Of a stretch of 54,209 bases of DNA, positions 28,429 through 37,585 are shown in pieces. The notes beneath the pieces are model-generated. The model was not told the DNA's origin. It made no database searches and worked only from the letters and a program-made list of their open reading frames with translations. The first letter of the stretch is position 1; every line of letters starts with the position of its first letter. This DNA comes from a virus: the IMG/VR virus record IMGVR_UViG_3300028800_000117, positions 1-54,209 of that record; one strand, written 5' to 3'. Made by a program: the position numbers and the translations under genes.

Positions 28429-29091
28429 TTAGAAATCCTTGGTCTTTAGTTTAACGATTAGGCGAGCGCCCTTCTTGTCGAAGAGTGGTTCCGTTGTTCG
28501 CCCGACTAGTCCCTCGGCCTTTGCTTTTCCGTCGTTGAGCTTCGACTGGAATCCAGCACGCACTATCGCGGTTGCATCTTCCAGCGTCATCTCCCCGACG
28601 AATGGCACCACGTCCAATCCGATCTTGGACGCCACGTCATTGACGTTCTCTTGCGAGAGCCACCAGCCACCAAGTTTGGAATTGACCGTGTCCACCACAA
28701 ACACATCGAACACGATAATTTTCTTGGTTGGCGAATAGTCGCCGCCCTTCTGAATCCCGGCCCCGTATCCCTCGCCGTAAATGATGACGTGATTCTCTGG
28801 AAACACTTCAAACAACTTTGCGGCGCTCACGTTCTCGTAGAGCCACTTGATCAGGTCAGCATGGATTTGTGCGTTGTCGGTCTTTCCGCCAAAGGTCAGA
28901 GCTTTAGCGTATTCTCCGATAGCGTGAAACGCCGGACGCCAGATTACGCGAATGTTCGTGCCGTCGATCTTCTCCGTCCACTGCCAAGTCTTGATGAGGG
29001 CGTAGGTGCGATTCTTGAGCACCAGTTCGGGCTTGAGGCGATGCGTCTGCTCGTCTCGCTCGTATAGCGTTTCTATTTTGTGATATTCCAT
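28429..29091 (-). CDS. RNA ligase, Rnl2-like family
   Basis: Protein of 220 residues starting MEYHKIETLYERD. The covalent nucleotidyltransferase motif I is TEKIDGTNIR with Lys41 as the adenylation site (KxDG), followed by a motif III-like IIYGEGYGAG, motif IIIa/IV-like KIIVFDVFVVD and EGLVGR, and motif V-like ARLIVKLKTKDF. This is the minimal size of the RNA_ligase domain, without extra C-terminal part. Enzymes of this class seal nicks in RNA, often tRNA broken by host anticodon nucleases. It has its own promoter of the phage type, a few kb upstream of the Thg1-like and Ro genes. Confidence 0.88.
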   Translation of the reverse strand: MEYHKIETLYERDEQTHRLKPELVLKNRTYALIKTWQWTEKIDGTNIRVIWRPAFHAIGEYAKALTFGGKTDNAQIHADLIKWLYENVSAAKLFEVFPENHVIIYGEGYGAGIQKGGDYSPTKKIIVFDVFVVDTVNSKLGGWWLSQENVNDVASKIGLDVVPFVGEMTLEDATAIVRAGFQSKLNDGKAKAEGLVGRTTEPLFDKKGARLIVKLKTKDF

Positions 29092-29116
29092 GTTCGTGTC
29101 GATGCTTGCAATGGGA

Positions 29117-29145
29117 AATGTACCCGACGGCGGGAAATTATGCAA
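29117..29145 (-). promoter_or_regulatory. Promoter of the RNA ligase operon
   Basis: TTGCAT, 17 bases, TACATT. The -35 is part of the box CACGCTTGCAT; a second inverted copy (TTGCAAGCAT) lies just after the -10. The RNA ligase ATG is about 26 bases beyond the -10. Confidence 0.75.
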
Positions 29146-29152
29146 GCGTGAA

Positions 29153-29464
29153 TTATCGGACGGAATAAATGTAGCCAGCAACGCCACTGTTGGCGCAATG
29201 CAGATAGAACTTCGTCCCATCCCACAGCGGGTCTTGCCAAACAACCAGCACCGGAGAAGCGCCGGATGTGGTGATCTGAATGACGGCAAACGACGGGTTG
29301 TAACCGAGGTTGTGCGTGACCGAGAAATTCCCGCTGCTGCTGGTGAACGGGGTCTTTACAACCGACAGCGTGACATTCAACTCCGGGTCAACCGTGATCG
29401 CGCCCTTGAGTCGCCGGACGACCGCGTATATCTGCTGGAAGAAGTTCTGGTCGTCACTCGCCAT
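29153..29464 (-). CDS. Beta-rich virion-associated protein
   Basis: Protein of 103 residues starting MASDDQNFFQQIYAVVRRL, then mostly strands (VTHNLGYNPSFAVIQITTSG, SPVLVVWQDPLWDG, GVAGYIYSVR). The pattern, a short helix then a beta-sandwich-like part with aromatic turns, resembles tail-fibre or fibre-tip adaptors. Downstream of nozzle genes in the virion operon. Function by context only. Confidence 0.55.
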   Translation of the reverse strand: MASDDQNFFQQIYAVVRRLKGAITVDPELNVTLSVVKTPFTSSSGNFSVTHNLGYNPSFAVIQITTSGASPVLVVWQDPLWDGTKFYLHCANSGVAGYIYSVR

Positions 29465-29879
29465 GTCCACGCGCCTCGGTGATCGTGTTTAATCTGGTAA
29501 TGATTGCGGTTAAGAATTGACAGACTTCCGGTATGCCCGGCTTCTTGAAGTCCGAGTTCTTGAGTTGCACCAGCGGCACCGCTTCCACCCCGGTCAGGTT
29601 GTCCCGCGACAGCGCGTTCGTATTGTTCACCATGCTCGTCAGTTGAGTGTTGATGAACCGCAACTCCTCTTCCTCGAAGTCATCGGCCCTGAACTGTGCC
29701 CGAAACTGAACTTTCAGCGCGATATTGGGATTTACGGGAGAGAGAGCGTTGATGCGATCGACAATGGCATCGACCGTGGTATTGAATAACCCGACGCCGC
29801 CGCGGGAGAATTCGTGCTCACTAGCGAACTGCGGCAACGGCACTGGCGGGAGCGCCACTTGATTTCGACTTTCGGACAT
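29454..29879 (-). CDS. Putative tail/collar assembly protein
   Basis: Protein of 141 residues, MSESRNQVALPPVPLPQF, with strong helices (DAIVDRINALSPVNP, ELRFINTQLTSMVNNTNALS). The C-terminal segment PEVCQFLTAIITRLNTITEA looks like a coiled coil that could trimerise a short fibre. Start overlaps the upstream Zn-ribbon gene by 59 bases, so a later start is possible. Confidence 0.5.
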   Translation of the reverse strand: MSESRNQVALPPVPLPQFASEHEFSRGGVGLFNTTVDAIVDRINALSPVNPNIALKVQFRAQFRADDFEEEELRFINTQLTSMVNNTNALSRDNLTGVEAVPLVQLKNSDFKKPGIPEVCQFLTAIITRLNTITEARGHGE

Positions 29880-30054
29880 AAGGGAACTCGAAGAATGACA
29901 TCTCGTCGGACAGTCGCACAACCTTGGCCAGATCGACGTCCGTGTTTTCCACCACCCAATCGAAGCAGCCCTGGCAGTAGAGGTCTTTCGGCCCTATTCG
30001 CCAAAGTACCCGACGGCGTTCGTTCCTACATCGCTTGCAGCGGTTTTTTATCAC
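29821..30054 (-). CDS. Zinc-ribbon protein in the virion operon
   Basis: Protein of 77 residues. MIKNRCKRCRNERRRVLWR and YCQGCFDWVVENT give two CxxC pairs about 18 apart, a small ribbon, followed by a helix and a Ser/Ala tail. Overlap with the next gene is unusually long. Unknown role; the cluster of Zn-ribbons recurs throughout the genome. Confidence 0.6.
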   Translation of the reverse strand: MIKNRCKRCRNERRRVLWRIGPKDLYCQGCFDWVVENTDVDLAKVVRLSDEMSFFEFPYVRKSKSSGAPASAVAAVR

Positions 30055-30072
30055 GCCATCATCTCCGAAGTG

Positions 30073-33000
30073 TTAGGTCGTAAGTTCTGCGCGCGCATAG
30101 CCGGAACCTGTGCTGGCTGGCTTCCAGCTAACCTGGGGAGCCGTCCAGAACTGGAACGCCGTCCTATTGAGTTCCGATGTGCTGGTTGCCACCAGTCTCC
30201 ACAGTCGGCATTTGACCGCCGGAAACCGGACTCTCTGAGGAACCTGTGAGCGTTGCTGGTTTACCGGAAGGGTGAAAGCAAAGTACGGGTCGGTCGCACC
30301 ATCGGCGTACAGCGACACCGTGATCGGCGTCCCGCTGGTGTAATCGAAGTAGCCTTCCTTGATGAGTTTGCTCTCGTCGGTGTTGAACTTGATCCAGTAG
30401 GTATCAAACGAGTTTCTGCTGGCCGCGAGCACGGCTGCATAAATATTCAACTGGAACAGCGTTGGAGCGCCACCGAGAGCGCCGCTGCCGCTGATGATGA
30501 CACTCATCGAATAGGCTTCGTAGCCGAGGCCGTTGTTGATTTGCAACTCGTACTTCTGCCGGCCGACCAGCGATGGCAGGGTTCCAAGATCGAATGACGC
30601 GCCATCGTCGAACGCCACGGTTACGTCGATCTCGCCTTCGTCAACGTCGGCATCGACTTCGAGCATGTTCCACTGTTTCGGGAAATGCGGCTTGCCGAGG
30701 TCCTGGTACGGAATCTGTACCGTAAACGCCACGCTCTGCTGAATCAGGACGTGCGTTGGATCCCATCCCATATCGTCCGTGTCGCCCTGCTGGTCGATGC
30801 AGATGGCGTACCCCGGCCCGGTTGGTGGAGGGACGTAGCGGCAGTAGAGGAGATTATTGGTATCGGCTTCGTAGAACTGGCAAGTCGCCGCAATCGTGTC
30901 GTTGCGGAACCGGTTGTAACTCGTGCTGTAGATCAGCCGCGAGTTGCCGCCAACACTGTTCGGGTAGAGGGTCGTCGGGTAAGCTAGGTAGACGAAGTTG
31001 TCGTAGAACGCTATCGACGACAGAGCGATGTTGCTGAGGTCGGCGGTTGGAATCGGAGTTGGTCCGCCAAAGTCAACCTCGCGGAACAGCCACTCAACCG
31101 GAAGAGAGATATAGGCACCGTCTGCCCCTCGGAACTCGCGAATGCCGTCGATCGCCTGGTAGAAAATTGCCGACTCGGTTCGCGCCCATCCCTGCTTTGC
31201 CACCAGACCATGCTTCGAACCCGTTGGCTGGGCATACGGCGTCTGACCTCCGATGATCTGATACCACGTTGTCAGGGTCGCAACAAACAGCGTGCCGCGG
31301 AAGTTGATGACCGCCATGATCGGGTCGGACGGTTGCGACACCTGAATGTAGTTCTGCGGCCCAACATTCTCCGGATACCCCGGCTTCGAGTAGTACAGAT
31401 AGTGCGGATTGTTCGGGTCCCCGGCCCACCACAGTTGTCCATAAGCCAGTTCGATCAGGTCTACAGCCTGAGCGGGAATCGAGAACGCCTGCACGGGTTC
31501 GCCGGCGGCGTGCTGCAGTCGCAAGGTGACGTGGCAGCTACCGACCCCGGGCGACTCCACCGGAACCTGCTCGAGATTCTGCGGCGTACCGATGACCAAT
31601 ATCTGATTTTGGAGAAACTGCGTGCTGCCGTTCGTGACCGTGATCAGGACCGGCCCGAAACCGTCATAGACGTTTGGCCCTGAACCGCCAACCGGCGATG
31701 CCAAGAAGGTCGAGATTGGAACCCTGAGCGAGCTCGTAACCGGAGCATCGTTGTCTAGTTTAAGCGTGCTGGCCTGTACCAGACTGGCGTCGGGGATGAT
31801 GTCGGTGTAGAGGAACGAAGGGATGCTGAGAGAGTTCGGAACCTGGTCGACTAACAGCCAATCCTCGCCAAGCGTTCCGCCGCGGCGGTAGATACGAACG
31901 TGGGTCACCTGCGGGTCGGTCGAATAGTCGCCGACCACGATGATCGCTTGCCGCAGGACGATCAGCGGCGCCAGCGATGATGCGGTTCCAAACTGCTCGC
32001 TGCTGTACTGAAGCTGCGAGCCGTTCGATTCCGTTCCCGTGTTGATGTTGTAGTACGTGTAGCGATAGTCGTACCCGATGCCGCCGTAACTGCTGGGACC
32101 GTAGCCCCACTGGAGGTAAAGACCGTTCAAGGCTACGTCGCAACTGCCTTGATCGTTGGTCGTGATCTGCACGCGCCAACCGGCAACGTTCGCCCAGGTG
32201 TAATTTTCCTGCCCGGCCGCGCCAACGGGAAGGAAGTCGCCGCGGCGCATGTACACCGCTACCCAACTTCCCGCGCCGGTAGAAAAGTTCACCGGGGTAA
32301 TCTGCCCGACTGTACCGCCAACCCCGCCCGGCGCTCCAACCGGGAAATCGACTGGCTTCGCTTTCGTGGAGATTTGCGAGCCCGTCTGCCAGAAAACCTG
32401 ATTGAGTGTGGTCTGGAACGGGTCAGTTTGGTTCTGCACGCCTGACTGGTAATAGACCGGAGTGATGCTCTTGTAGTAGTAGGCGTAATCGCCGTCGGAA
32501 TCGTTGAGGATGAATACGACCCTGATCTCTTCAATGTTCTGCGGGTCGCTGACCATCATGGTCAGGACAATCAGGTCGTCGTCGGTTACCTGATTGTCTT
32601 GCGTGAGGTCGAGGAAAACGCCGTTCCTTGCAATCGTGCCAACCGTGTTTGCGGCAACCGTGCCCTGATAAGAGTTCAGAGCGAATGTCGTTGCGCCGAC
32701 GTTGGTCAGAGTTCCATTGATACCGACTGCGGCCAACTGGTCGACTTGCGGTGCCCCATAAACATCGAACATCCGAGCTAGTGTCGCCGTTCCACTGTTG
32801 CCGCTGACGTGAGCGACGGCACCGTTGAAGGCTGTTCCAATTCCACTCGCGATGCTGAAGCTGACGAAGTTGTTGACGGCCATCGCCGCGCCGCCGCTGA
32901 CCACGTTGCCGATGGGAACCGACGACCACCCGGTCACATTGACCAGCGTGTAGGAACCGAGCGCTTCGACAAAGTTGTCAATGGCGAGAAACTTCGAAGC

Positions 33001-33510
33001 GTTGGGTGTGATGTTCGCAATCGTGTTCGGCGGCAGGATGCCAATGCGGGTTGGACTACCGGTGCCGCTGTCTTTCAACATCTTTGCAGCGTCCGCAATA
33101 AACAGATACGGCGTCGAGGAGTTGTAGCAGGTGTTGACTACCGAAGAAAACGGAGCGCCCGACAAACCTGTTGCGATGACCGTGTACGGCCCCTGCGTGT
33201 CCCCGGCGCGGCGGTAGAGATTGCCTACTACGTCGGAGGCGTAGCGCCAGGTGCCGACAACTGAACGGAGACGCGAGAGGGAAACGGCAGGGTCTGGGAG
33301 AAAGTAATTGACGCCACCCATTGTGCCGTTGGCGTCGCGATTTATTATGACGCTGCCCAACCGCGTACTGACTGCGTTCTCTTCGCGCTCTTGCGCGTCG
33401 GCAAGGTTCAGATAGGTCTGTGGAGGACAGCGATCAACAGCGTAATGAGCGACAACCCCTCTGCTCTCAAAGAGGAAAACTACCGGGCCGTATTGGGTGT
33501 CCTGTGCGAT
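30073..33510 (-). CDS. Tail nozzle-like protein (start ATC, non-canonical)
   Basis: About 1145 residues if it begins at the ATC in a TAATC junction that mirrors the TAATG couplings used elsewhere, with AAGGAG seven bases before. The next in-frame standard start, a TTG about 50 codons on, has no ribosome site, and the intervening codons read as protein (IAQDTQYGPVVFLFES). The body is strand-rich: repeated short blades with Trp, Tyr and Gly turns (for example LFIADAAKMLKDSGTGSP, LFVATLTTWYQIIGG, GIREFRGADGAYISLP) suggest a beta-propeller nozzle such as P22 gp10 or T7 gp12. The C-terminal 250 residues carry a separate beta-sandwich. Assignment rests on size, pattern and position between adaptor-like genes and ejection genes. 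Confidence 0.6.
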   Translation of the reverse strand: MAQDTQYGPVVFLFESRGVVAHYAVDRCPPQTYLNLADAQEREENAVSTRLGSVIINRDANGTMGGVNYFLPDPAVSLSRLRSVVGTWRYASDVVGNLYRRAGDTQGPYTVIATGLSGAPFSSVVNTCYNSSTPYLFIADAAKMLKDSGTGSPTRIGILPPNTIANITPNASKFLAIDNFVEALGSYTLVNVTGWSSVPIGNVVSGGAAMAVNNFVSFSIASGIGTAFNGAVAHVSGNSGTATLARMFDVYGAPQVDQLAAVGINGTLTNVGATTFALNSYQGTVAANTVGTIARNGVFLDLTQDNQVTDDDLIVLTMMVSDPQNIEEIRVVFILNDSDGDYAYYYKSITPVYYQSGVQNQTDPFQTTLNQVFWQTGSQISTKAKPVDFPVGAPGGVGGTVGQITPVNFSTGAGSWVAVYMRRGDFLPVGAAGQENYTWANVAGWRVQITTNDQGSCDVALNGLYLQWGYGPSSYGGIGYDYRYTYYNINTGTESNGSQLQYSSEQFGTASSLAPLIVLRQAIIVVGDYSTDPQVTHVRIYRRGGTLGEDWLLVDQVPNSLSIPSFLYTDIIPDASLVQASTLKLDNDAPVTSSLRVPISTFLASPVGGSGPNVYDGFGPVLITVTNGSTQFLQNQILVIGTPQNLEQVPVESPGVGSCHVTLRLQHAAGEPVQAFSIPAQAVDLIELAYGQLWWAGDPNNPHYLYYSKPGYPENVGPQNYIQVSQPSDPIMAVINFRGTLFVATLTTWYQIIGGQTPYAQPTGSKHGLVAKQGWARTESAIFYQAIDGIREFRGADGAYISLPVEWLFREVDFGGPTPIPTADLSNIALSSIAFYDNFVYLAYPTTLYPNSVGGNSRLIYSTSYNRFRNDTIAATCQFYEADTNNLLYCRYVPPPTGPGYAICIDQQGDTDDMGWDPTHVLIQQSVAFTVQIPYQDLGKPHFPKQWNMLEVDADVDEGEIDVTVAFDDGASFDLGTLPSLVGRQKYELQINNGLGYEAYSMSVIISGSGALGGAPTLFQLNIYAAVLAASRNSFDTYWIKFNTDESKLIKEGYFDYTSGTPITVSLYADGATDPYFAFTLPVNQQRSQVPQRVRFPAVKCRLWRLVATSTSELNRTAFQFWTAPQVSWKPASTGSGYARAELTT

Positions 33511-34628
33511 TACCCGGCTCCTTGCGCGTTGACCTGCATCGAATCAATCCACCTTTGCACCGCTGCGACTCCGCGCTTGAACCGCTCTTGACTATACTTC
33601 GCCAATTGATCGTTGCGATACACGCCATCCTTTTGCCATATGTACGACAACGCGAGGTACTTGACGTAGTGCAGAATCGTGTCGGGAATGAGGAACCCAT
33701 CAAGCAGCGTCAAGGTGTCCGAATCTCGCTGAGAGAAAATGACTTCTACAGGCGCACCAACTGACGGAATCGGCCCGAGCCCCCACTGGTAATTCCCGCT
33801 GCGATCCTCGAAGAAGGAATTCGGCGTTCCTGCTCCTTGCCGCCACTGCCGATTGCTGAGATTGAGTTCCTCCTGGGTGACCTCGTATAAACGCTGGAAG
33901 TACGCAACCGTTCCGTTCACCGTGTACGAGTCGGGTTGATACTGGAGATACGTGAACTGCGTTGGACTCACGACGGAGAACACTCGGAACACGCCAACGA
34001 AACTTGGGTCGAGCGTGTTGATAATCCAGAAGGTCTGATTCACCTTCAGCCCGTGCGGGTCAACAAAGGTCGCCGTGACCATGCTCCCGCTTCGCACCAG
34101 CGTCTCAATCGGCAGCGAGAGTTGGGAGATGGAAACGTGGTTCAGTTCGATCGCGTTCGCCGGCAGCGGTTGGTAAAGCTGGCTCGTCGCCGTCTGCTGA
34201 TAGGCGAGAGCGAACGATACTGGCACCTGCTCCAGAAATTCATTCTGAGCTCTGGCAACGTACCCGATCATCTCGGACTGTTGAAAGATGGGATCTGTAG
34301 TTTGCTGCGTTGGAAACGTGGCCCCGGTCAGAGCAACGCCGCTGACGTGCGCCAAGGCGAAGTTTGCTGTGATCGTTCCCGCTACCGGGTCAAAGGCTAT
34401 GACCGTAATGACCTCGGCGTTCTGGTCAACGTCGCATACCAGCATGGCCCCAACATAGACGGCGATCTCACCGTTGGCCGCGTCGAAGAGAGAGGCGACT
34501 GAGATTGTCTGGACGCCGGGAGCGGGGACGGGAGCGGTGGTCGTGGTCAATAACAGCGGCTCGACAAGGTGTCGAGAAATTTCCATCAGCAGCGTATTGA
34601 CCGTTCTGAACCCGAAGCCGGGAATCAT
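33510..34628 (-). CDS. Putative neck/adaptor protein
   Basis: Protein of 372 residues, MIPGFGFRTVNTLLMEISR. A helical N-terminus, an inserted beta domain (about 40-110, with VITVIAFDPVAGTITANF), and a C-terminal helix set (ILHYVKYLALSYIWQKDG, KRGVAAVQRWIDSMQ). The C-terminal helices match the plan of head-tail adaptors that bind under the portal or extend the neck. Next to the nozzle-like gene. No firm family match. Confidence 0.55.
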   Translation of the reverse strand: MIPGFGFRTVNTLLMEISRHLVEPLLLTTTTAPVPAPGVQTISVASLFDAANGEIAVYVGAMLVCDVDQNAEVITVIAFDPVAGTITANFALAHVSGVALTGATFPTQQTTDPIFQQSEMIGYVARAQNEFLEQVPVSFALAYQQTATSQLYQPLPANAIELNHVSISQLSLPIETLVRSGSMVTATFVDPHGLKVNQTFWIINTLDPSFVGVFRVFSVVSPTQFTYLQYQPDSYTVNGTVAYFQRLYEVTQEELNLSNRQWRQGAGTPNSFFEDRSGNYQWGLGPIPSVGAPVEVIFSQRDSDTLTLLDGFLIPDTILHYVKYLALSYIWQKDGVYRNDQLAKYSQERFKRGVAAVQRWIDSMQVNAQGAG

Positions 34629-34690
34629 GCAAGAGTGACGCTGTGGTCGCTTGCATTGTACCGCAACAAGTTATAGAGGACGAAGATGAT

Positions 34691-35095
34691 TTACGCGGGG
34701 ACAACACACTTCCGTGCCATCGCCTGCTCAAACCCGGCCCGGACAGGCCGAGGACTCTTAACCGCCGCCAGCGCCATCATGCGGTCTACCTTGAATTCGA
34801 CTCTGGAGAGCGTAGGAGCGGCGATCTCGGAACCAGATGGTATGGAAGCCGCTTCCTCCCGCCTTTCGCGCTGTACGGGCTTCCTAGCGCAACTGCGCGG
34901 CCTTCTGTAAGCAGGCTTCGGCAATACTATGGGCTGTTCAGGTCTTAGTAGGCACGCAACCTGATGGTAATCGAACCCACCGTTGCCGACGCACTCCAGC
35001 ATTGCCGCCAATCCTTCCGGGGTCGGTTTCAAACCGAATTGTCGCTCGCGTTCGGCATACCAGTCGAGTAAGGCTTGTTTCCCGTTTCTCTTCAT
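34691..35095 (-). CDS. Hypothetical protein between virion and sugar genes
   Basis: Protein of 134 residues, MKRNGKQALLDWYAERERQF. The first half has helices with MLECVGNGGFDYHQVACLL; the middle is Arg-rich and disordered (RRPRSCARKPVQRERREE); the end is another helix. Ends 63 bases before the adaptor gene. No family recognised. Confidence 0.5.
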   Translation of the reverse strand: MKRNGKQALLDWYAERERQFGLKPTPEGLAAMLECVGNGGFDYHQVACLLRPEQPIVLPKPAYRRPRSCARKPVQRERREEAASIPSGSEIAAPTLSRVEFKVDRMMALAAVKSPRPVRAGFEQAMARKCVVPA

Positions 35096-35098
35096 GAA

Positions 35099-35659
35099 TC
35101 ACACGTCTTTGTTTTGGCGGTACTCGTAGTGGTACGTCGGCTTCTCGATCACATGCCAGTTCTTGATGAGTTTTGACTGCTCAACCGCGTTCTGCCAAAG
35201 ATGGTCTTCGCCAAACTTCCTGTCCTCAAACTTGATGCCCTGAACGATGCTCCGGCGAATCGCGTCCGTGTGCTGGAATCCGCGAATGTAGTGCAACTGC
35301 GTACCGATGATCCGCGTGTGCCAGCGTTGATACGGGATACCAGACATAATCGCCGGGCGTTCTCCGTTGTGCGTGAAAATTCTCGTCACACATACCACGT
35401 CAACGTTCTGATCGATGCCCTTGAGAATCTGATGAACGTAATCGTCGGTCACCGTGTCGTCGTCATCGATGAATGTGATGTAATCACCACTTGCTTTTGC
35501 CAGCAGCGAGTTGCGCTTCAGACCGATGGAAACATTTCTATCTTCCATTTCCACCAGAATTTCTACGCGTGGAGTGACCTGGGGGGCGAGGATAGCGAGC
35601 AGACGGTTTAGGAAGGAAACTCTTCTCGGCAGACTTGGGATGAGGATTGAAAGCAGCAT
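35099..35659 (-). CDS. Family-2 glycosyltransferase
   Basis: Protein of 186 residues beginning MLLSILIPSLPRRVSFLNRL at an ATG in a TAATG junction. GT-A fold features: SILIPS strand, KRNSLLAKASGDYITFIDDDDTV (about 70-92) with the DxD-type metal site, and EDHLWQ near 160 as the catalytic/acceptor loop. It is short, a single catalytic domain. It would transfer a sugar from a nucleotide sugar; acceptor unknown. First-listed of four such genes in this cassette. Confidence 0.85.
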   Translation of the reverse strand: MLLSILIPSLPRRVSFLNRLLAILAPQVTPRVEILVEMEDRNVSIGLKRNSLLAKASGDYITFIDDDDTVTDDYVHQILKGIDQNVDVVCVTRIFTHNGERPAIMSGIPYQRWHTRIIGTQLHYIRGFQHTDAIRRSIVQGIKFEDRKFGEDHLWQNAVEQSKLIKNWHVIEKPTYHYEYRQNKDV

Positions 35660-36678
35660 TAGAGGCGTTGCCTCGCCCACTGTGACACTTCCCACGGCCC
35701 ATCGTTCCACGGTGACAACTGAATCGGCCCTGCATGAACCAACTTCGCTTCCGGCGGCACCTCGGTTATGTACCGCACGTCCTGAAGCGAAAGAACTCTC
35801 CTGTCCAGCATGGCCTGAATCTTTGGCAGTTCCGTCACGCTTGGATTGTCGCCCTGACACATGTGCCGGTAGCAGTCCTCGGCGCTGTTCAGCCAGTCAA
35901 TCGACGTGTAGTAGTCGAGCTTCCGTACCCGCGATGACCGCTCCATGTAGCCGTAATGCTTCAGCCGTGCAGGAAGGTACTTGAATCCGTGAAGGAGTCG
36001 CTGCGGAACGCTGGAGCAGTGCAGGTTCGGCTTGTCGCTGTTAACGTGCCGGCCAAACGGTGTGGACATGAACCGGAACTCGGTGAGTAGCGTCCGCGTG
36101 TCCTCACTGCCGGGGACCTCGTGCTGCGGACGAAACAGCGACGGGCGCCAGAAGTCTCCGTAGATGCGGTCAGTCCGTACCGTCGTTGGCGCGTTCCACA
36201 GGAACTCAATCTTCAACGCGAAGGCGTTGACCGCCGCTGACGCACAATGCTCGCGAATGATCTGCGGCCCTCGGTACTCCAAAACCTCGTCTCCGTCTAC
36301 GCATAGAATCCACTGCGGAGCGCAGCGCCGGATGATCTCGTCGTAGAGCCAGTTCTTGTCGCGGGATTCGTTCAGGCCGTGGAAGGGAGAGCGGAATACC
36401 GTGACCCCTGGTACGGCTTCACAGATGGCAACGGTGTCGTCAGTGGAGTGATCGTCGAGAACGAAGGTGAGCTCGCACAGGGGGCGGATAGACTCCAGCA
36501 CTTCGCGTATCCATCGAGCCTCATTGTGGACGCGAAGCATACCAGCAAACTCGATCTCTTCGCGGTGAAACTCCTGCATCTCTGGGCCGAGGTGGGCCCG
36601 GCGCTCGCGGCCGCAGGTCGCACACAGCCAATCGTCGCAGGTGACGATGCCGGAATATTCAGATGGCGCGACCGACAT
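35659..36678 (-). CDS. Family-2 glycosyltransferase with N-terminal Cys site
   Basis: Protein of 339 residues. The N-terminus has CDDWLCATCGRERRAH, a possible small metal site; the GT-A domain follows: AGMLRVHNEARWIREVLESI (about 45-64), FVLDDHSTDDT (about 72-82), RDKNWLYDEIIRRCAPQWILCVDGDEVLEY (about 105-135) with the DGDE metal site. The C-terminal 150 residues are typical of the beta-1,4-glucosyltransferase-like group (waaE-like pattern). It shares a base with the next gene and overlaps the previous one by 20. Confidence 0.88.
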   Translation of the reverse strand: MSVAPSEYSGIVTCDDWLCATCGRERRAHLGPEMQEFHREEIEFAGMLRVHNEARWIREVLESIRPLCELTFVLDDHSTDDTVAICEAVPGVTVFRSPFHGLNESRDKNWLYDEIIRRCAPQWILCVDGDEVLEYRGPQIIREHCASAAVNAFALKIEFLWNAPTTVRTDRIYGDFWRPSLFRPQHEVPGSEDTRTLLTEFRFMSTPFGRHVNSDKPNLHCSSVPQRLLHGFKYLPARLKHYGYMERSSRVRKLDYYTSIDWLNSAEDCYRHMCQGDNPSVTELPKIQAMLDRRVLSLQDVRYITEVPPEAKLVHAGPIQLSPWNDGPWEVSQWARQRL

Positions 36679-37585
36679 AGCACCCCTTCGGTTTCAGAAC
36701 TTCTATCGCGTCCATCGGTCCGGCAGAAGTCGTGAGCGTTATCGGATTGACGTTGATGTTGGGAAATTGTGCCAGCGTCCATCGTTCGAGGTATAACGCA
36801 CAAGGCAACCAGTCCGAATAACGAAGGGCGCGCTCATCGTAAGCGGTCATCGAGTACTTCACTGCGTCGCCGAGGAAGTATCCGTTCCACTTGTTCATAA
36901 ACCGAACCACACCGTCGTGAATGATTCCCCCGGGCTTGTGATCGGCGGCGTCGGCCTTCGTTCCTGTCTCGTGGTGAACCACGTTGACCTTTGGCTCGCA
37001 CCCGATCTGAAACCCGGCCAGTCTCAGCCGAATCATCAGGTCAACTTCCGTGTGGTGGCCGAGGGTCGTGTCCAACATTCCGAGGTCTGGGCACCGCCGA
37101 TGCTTCCTGTCGGACTCGTAGAGAACTTTCAGCGCCGAACGCCGCATCATCCAACAGTACCCAGCGCACCACAGGCACTCGTGATACTGGCCGTTGAAGA
37201 AGCCGTAATGACCGGAACCGGGGTACATCTGCGCGATCTCGGGATGCGCCTCCATCGTCGCGCAGAACATCTCATCCCATCCCGGCGTCTTGACTTCGGC
37301 ATCGTCATCGAAGTAGGCGAAGTAATCGGTTTCGACCAGCGACAGAAGTTTGTTGACTGCGCCGCAGTAGCGAACGTTCTCCGGCAACCACACGGGAACA
37401 AAGCGCGGGTCGCGCTCGGCCCGACCGCAGATGAACTCGCGGATCAGTTCGTCGCCCTCCGACGGGTTGTGGATGATGAAGCAGCGCCATTCGGAGACGG
37501 TGTTCTGTGCAATGGCGATGAGGCACGCGCGGAGTTTTTCGATGTCGCGGTAGGCGCATACTCCGATGTCGAGGCGGCGGGTCAT
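36659..37585 (-). CDS. Family-2 glycosyltransferase
   Basis: Protein of 308 residues. GT-A motifs: LDIGVCAYRDIEKLRACL at the N-terminus, TDYFAYFDDDAEVKTPGWDE (about 90-109) with DDD metal ligand, MMRRSALKVL and a late HTEVDLMIRLRLAGF (ED-like site). Downstream of it is a linker and a mixed domain of unknown use. Acceptor unknown. Start in an ATGA-type overlap with the small gene upstream. Confidence 0.88.
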   Translation of the reverse strand: MTRRLDIGVCAYRDIEKLRACLIAIAQNTVSEWRCFIIHNPSEGDELIREFICGRAERDPRFVPVWLPENVRYCGAVNKLLSLVETDYFAYFDDDAEVKTPGWDEMFCATMEAHPEIAQMYPGSGHYGFFNGQYHECLWCAGYCWMMRRSALKVLYESDRKHRRCPDLGMLDTTLGHHTEVDLMIRLRLAGFQIGCEPKVNVVHHETGTKADAADHKPGGIIHDGVVRFMNKWNGYFLGDAVKYSMTAYDERALRYSDWLPCALYLERWTLAQFPNINVNPITLTTSAGPMDAIEVLKPKGCYVGRAI

